Below are positions 63,218 to 64,000 of a stretch of DNA of 64,000 nt, one piece after another. Position 1 is the stretch's first letter; each line of letters begins with the position of its first letter. A program made the position numbers and the translations under genes. Source of the stretch: Martelella limonii. Lineage in GTDB: Bacteria > Pseudomonadota > Alphaproteobacteria > Rhizobiales > Rhizobiaceae. The notes under the pieces were generated by a model, which searched no databases, had not been told where the DNA came from, and saw only the letters and a list, made by a program, of their open reading frames with translations. Location: NCBI RefSeq assembly GCF_013344475.1, contig NZ_JABUOU010000004.1, positions 1 through 64,000 of the forward strand, read 5' to 3'.

Positions 63218-64000
63218 TCAAAGCGGCAGAAGATGACCGAATTTCTCGCGCTTGGTGGCGAGATAGGTTTCGTTGTGGGGATTTGCGGCGGCAATCAGCG
63301 GCAGGCGTTTCTCCACTGTCAGACCGCAGCGCATCAGCGCTTCCGGCTTGTCGGGATTGTTGGAGAGAAGCTGCAGACGCGAAACGCCGAGCGATTTCAG
63401 GATATGGGCGGCCGCGTAATATTCACGACCGTCGGCAGGAAGACCAAGCGCCAGATTGGCCGCGTGGGTATCAAGACCATCCTCCTGCAGCGCATAGGCG
63501 CGGATCTTGTTGGCAAGTCCGATGCCGCGTCCCTCCTGCCCGCGCAGATAGACGATGACGCCGCCCCTTTCACCGATCAGCGCCATGCTTTCGGCAAGTT
63601 GCTCGCCGCAATCGCAGCGCTTCGAGCCGAACACATCGCCGGTCAGGCACTCCGAATGCACCCGCACCAGCGGGTTGTCGGAAAGCGGGCCCTTGACCAG
63701 CGCCAGATGCTCGACGCCATCGATCCGGCTGCGGAAGGCATGTGCCTTGAACGCGCCTGCCTGTGTGGGAAGGCTGGCGGCACTGATCTCTTCCACCAGT
63801 ATCTCGGTGCGCTGCCGATATTCGGCAAGCTCGGCAATGGTCAGATACGGCATGCCATGCTGCTTCGCGAAGGCCATAAGGTCGTCGCGCCGCGCCATTT
63901 CGCCGTCGTCGCGCATTACCTCGCAGATCACCGCCGCCGGGTTGAGCCCTGCAAGGCGGGCGAGATCGACAGCCCCTTCCGTATGACCGTCGCGCACAAG
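63218..64000 (-). CDS. ribBA: Bifunctional 3,4-dihydroxy-2-butanone-4-phosphate synthase / GTP cyclohydrolase II (3' part)
   Basis: Runs off the right edge; 260 codons are visible. The first 60 residues seen (LVRDGHTEGAVDLARLAGL to EYRQRTE) are the end of the RibB domain. The remainder is a complete GTP cyclohydrolase II domain with zinc cysteines in SECLTGDVFGSKRCDCGEQL, the catalytic RGQEGRGIGL loop and GREYYAAAHILKSLGV. The two domains feed both branches of riboflavin synthesis. Probably co-transcribed with ribH. Confidence 0.93.
   Translation of the reverse strand, partial: LVRDGHTEGAVDLARLAGLNPAAVICEVMRDDGEMARRDDLMAFAKQHGMPYLTIAELAEYRQRTEILVEEISAASLPTQAGAFKAHAFRSRIDGVEHLALVKGPLSDNPLVRVHSECLTGDVFGSKRCDCGEQLAESMALIGERGGVIVYLRGQEGRGIGLANKIRAYALQEDGLDTHAANLALGLPADGREYYAAAHILKSLGVSRLQLLSNNPDKPEALMRCGLTVEKRLPLIAAANPHNETYLATKREKFGHLLPL

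Overview
The window is a piece of an alphaproteobacterial chromosome, almost certainly from the Rhizobiales (Hyphomicrobiales) and probably Rhizobiaceae or a close family. The evidence is an Irr regulator beside fabA-fabB-fabI, a SAM-II riboswitch before metA, a Porin_2-type porin, an imuA-imuB-dnaE2 mutagenesis cassette, an FzlA-like division protein and a high-G+C coding style. Genus cannot be settled from the sequence alone.

Layout. Positions 1-3500 form a visibly AT-richer accessory stretch: the start of an IS5-type transposase, an HD-domain protein co-transcribed with a cytosine-5 DNA methyltransferase, and a thyX gene with a TTG start. It abuts an intact tRNA-Arg(CCT) and, 95 bases further on, a 5' half of a second tRNA-Arg that breaks off at the anticodon loop. 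The rest is core genome: an M20 amidohydrolase, a DD-carboxypeptidase with a COG0523 GTPase, an L,D-transpeptidase coupled to a TusA-like protein, accA, xerD, aroK-aroB-corC-like, the rimP-nusA-ylxR-infB operon, an MFS exporter, a lytic transglycosylase, uppP, fzlA, queG, a TPR lipoprotein, an M17 peptidase with an NlpC/P60 hydrolase, copper export (copA, copZ-like), a LysE exporter, riboswitch-controlled metA, galM, irr, fabA-fabB-fabI and a major porin.

Positions 43.3-51.2 kb hold a catabolic cluster for arginine or methylated arginine: a dimethylargininase-like enzyme, a TetR/BetI-type regulator, an AruH-like aminotransferase and an AruI-like ThDP decarboxylase on the minus strand, and divergent from them a polar amino-acid ABC importer. 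A perfect inverted repeat lies between the two operons. Positions 51.2-61.4 kb carry a secreted hydrolase, a membrane-anchored AraC regulator, a split Ada/Ogt alkylation-repair pair, a TetA-like exporter with a structured leader, and the SOS mutagenesis cassette with a candidate LexA box. The window closes with a small P-loop kinase, a PPOX-type flavoprotein, ribH and the 3' part of ribBA.

The least explained item is the methyltransferase plus HD-protein cassette, which has no visible restriction nuclease. Other points of interest are the tRNA remnant, the structured leader at 54.65-54.82 kb, the SAM-II plus terminator arrangement before a metA whose Glu111 predicts acetyl-CoA use, and the dimethylargininase/transaminase/decarboxylase combination.
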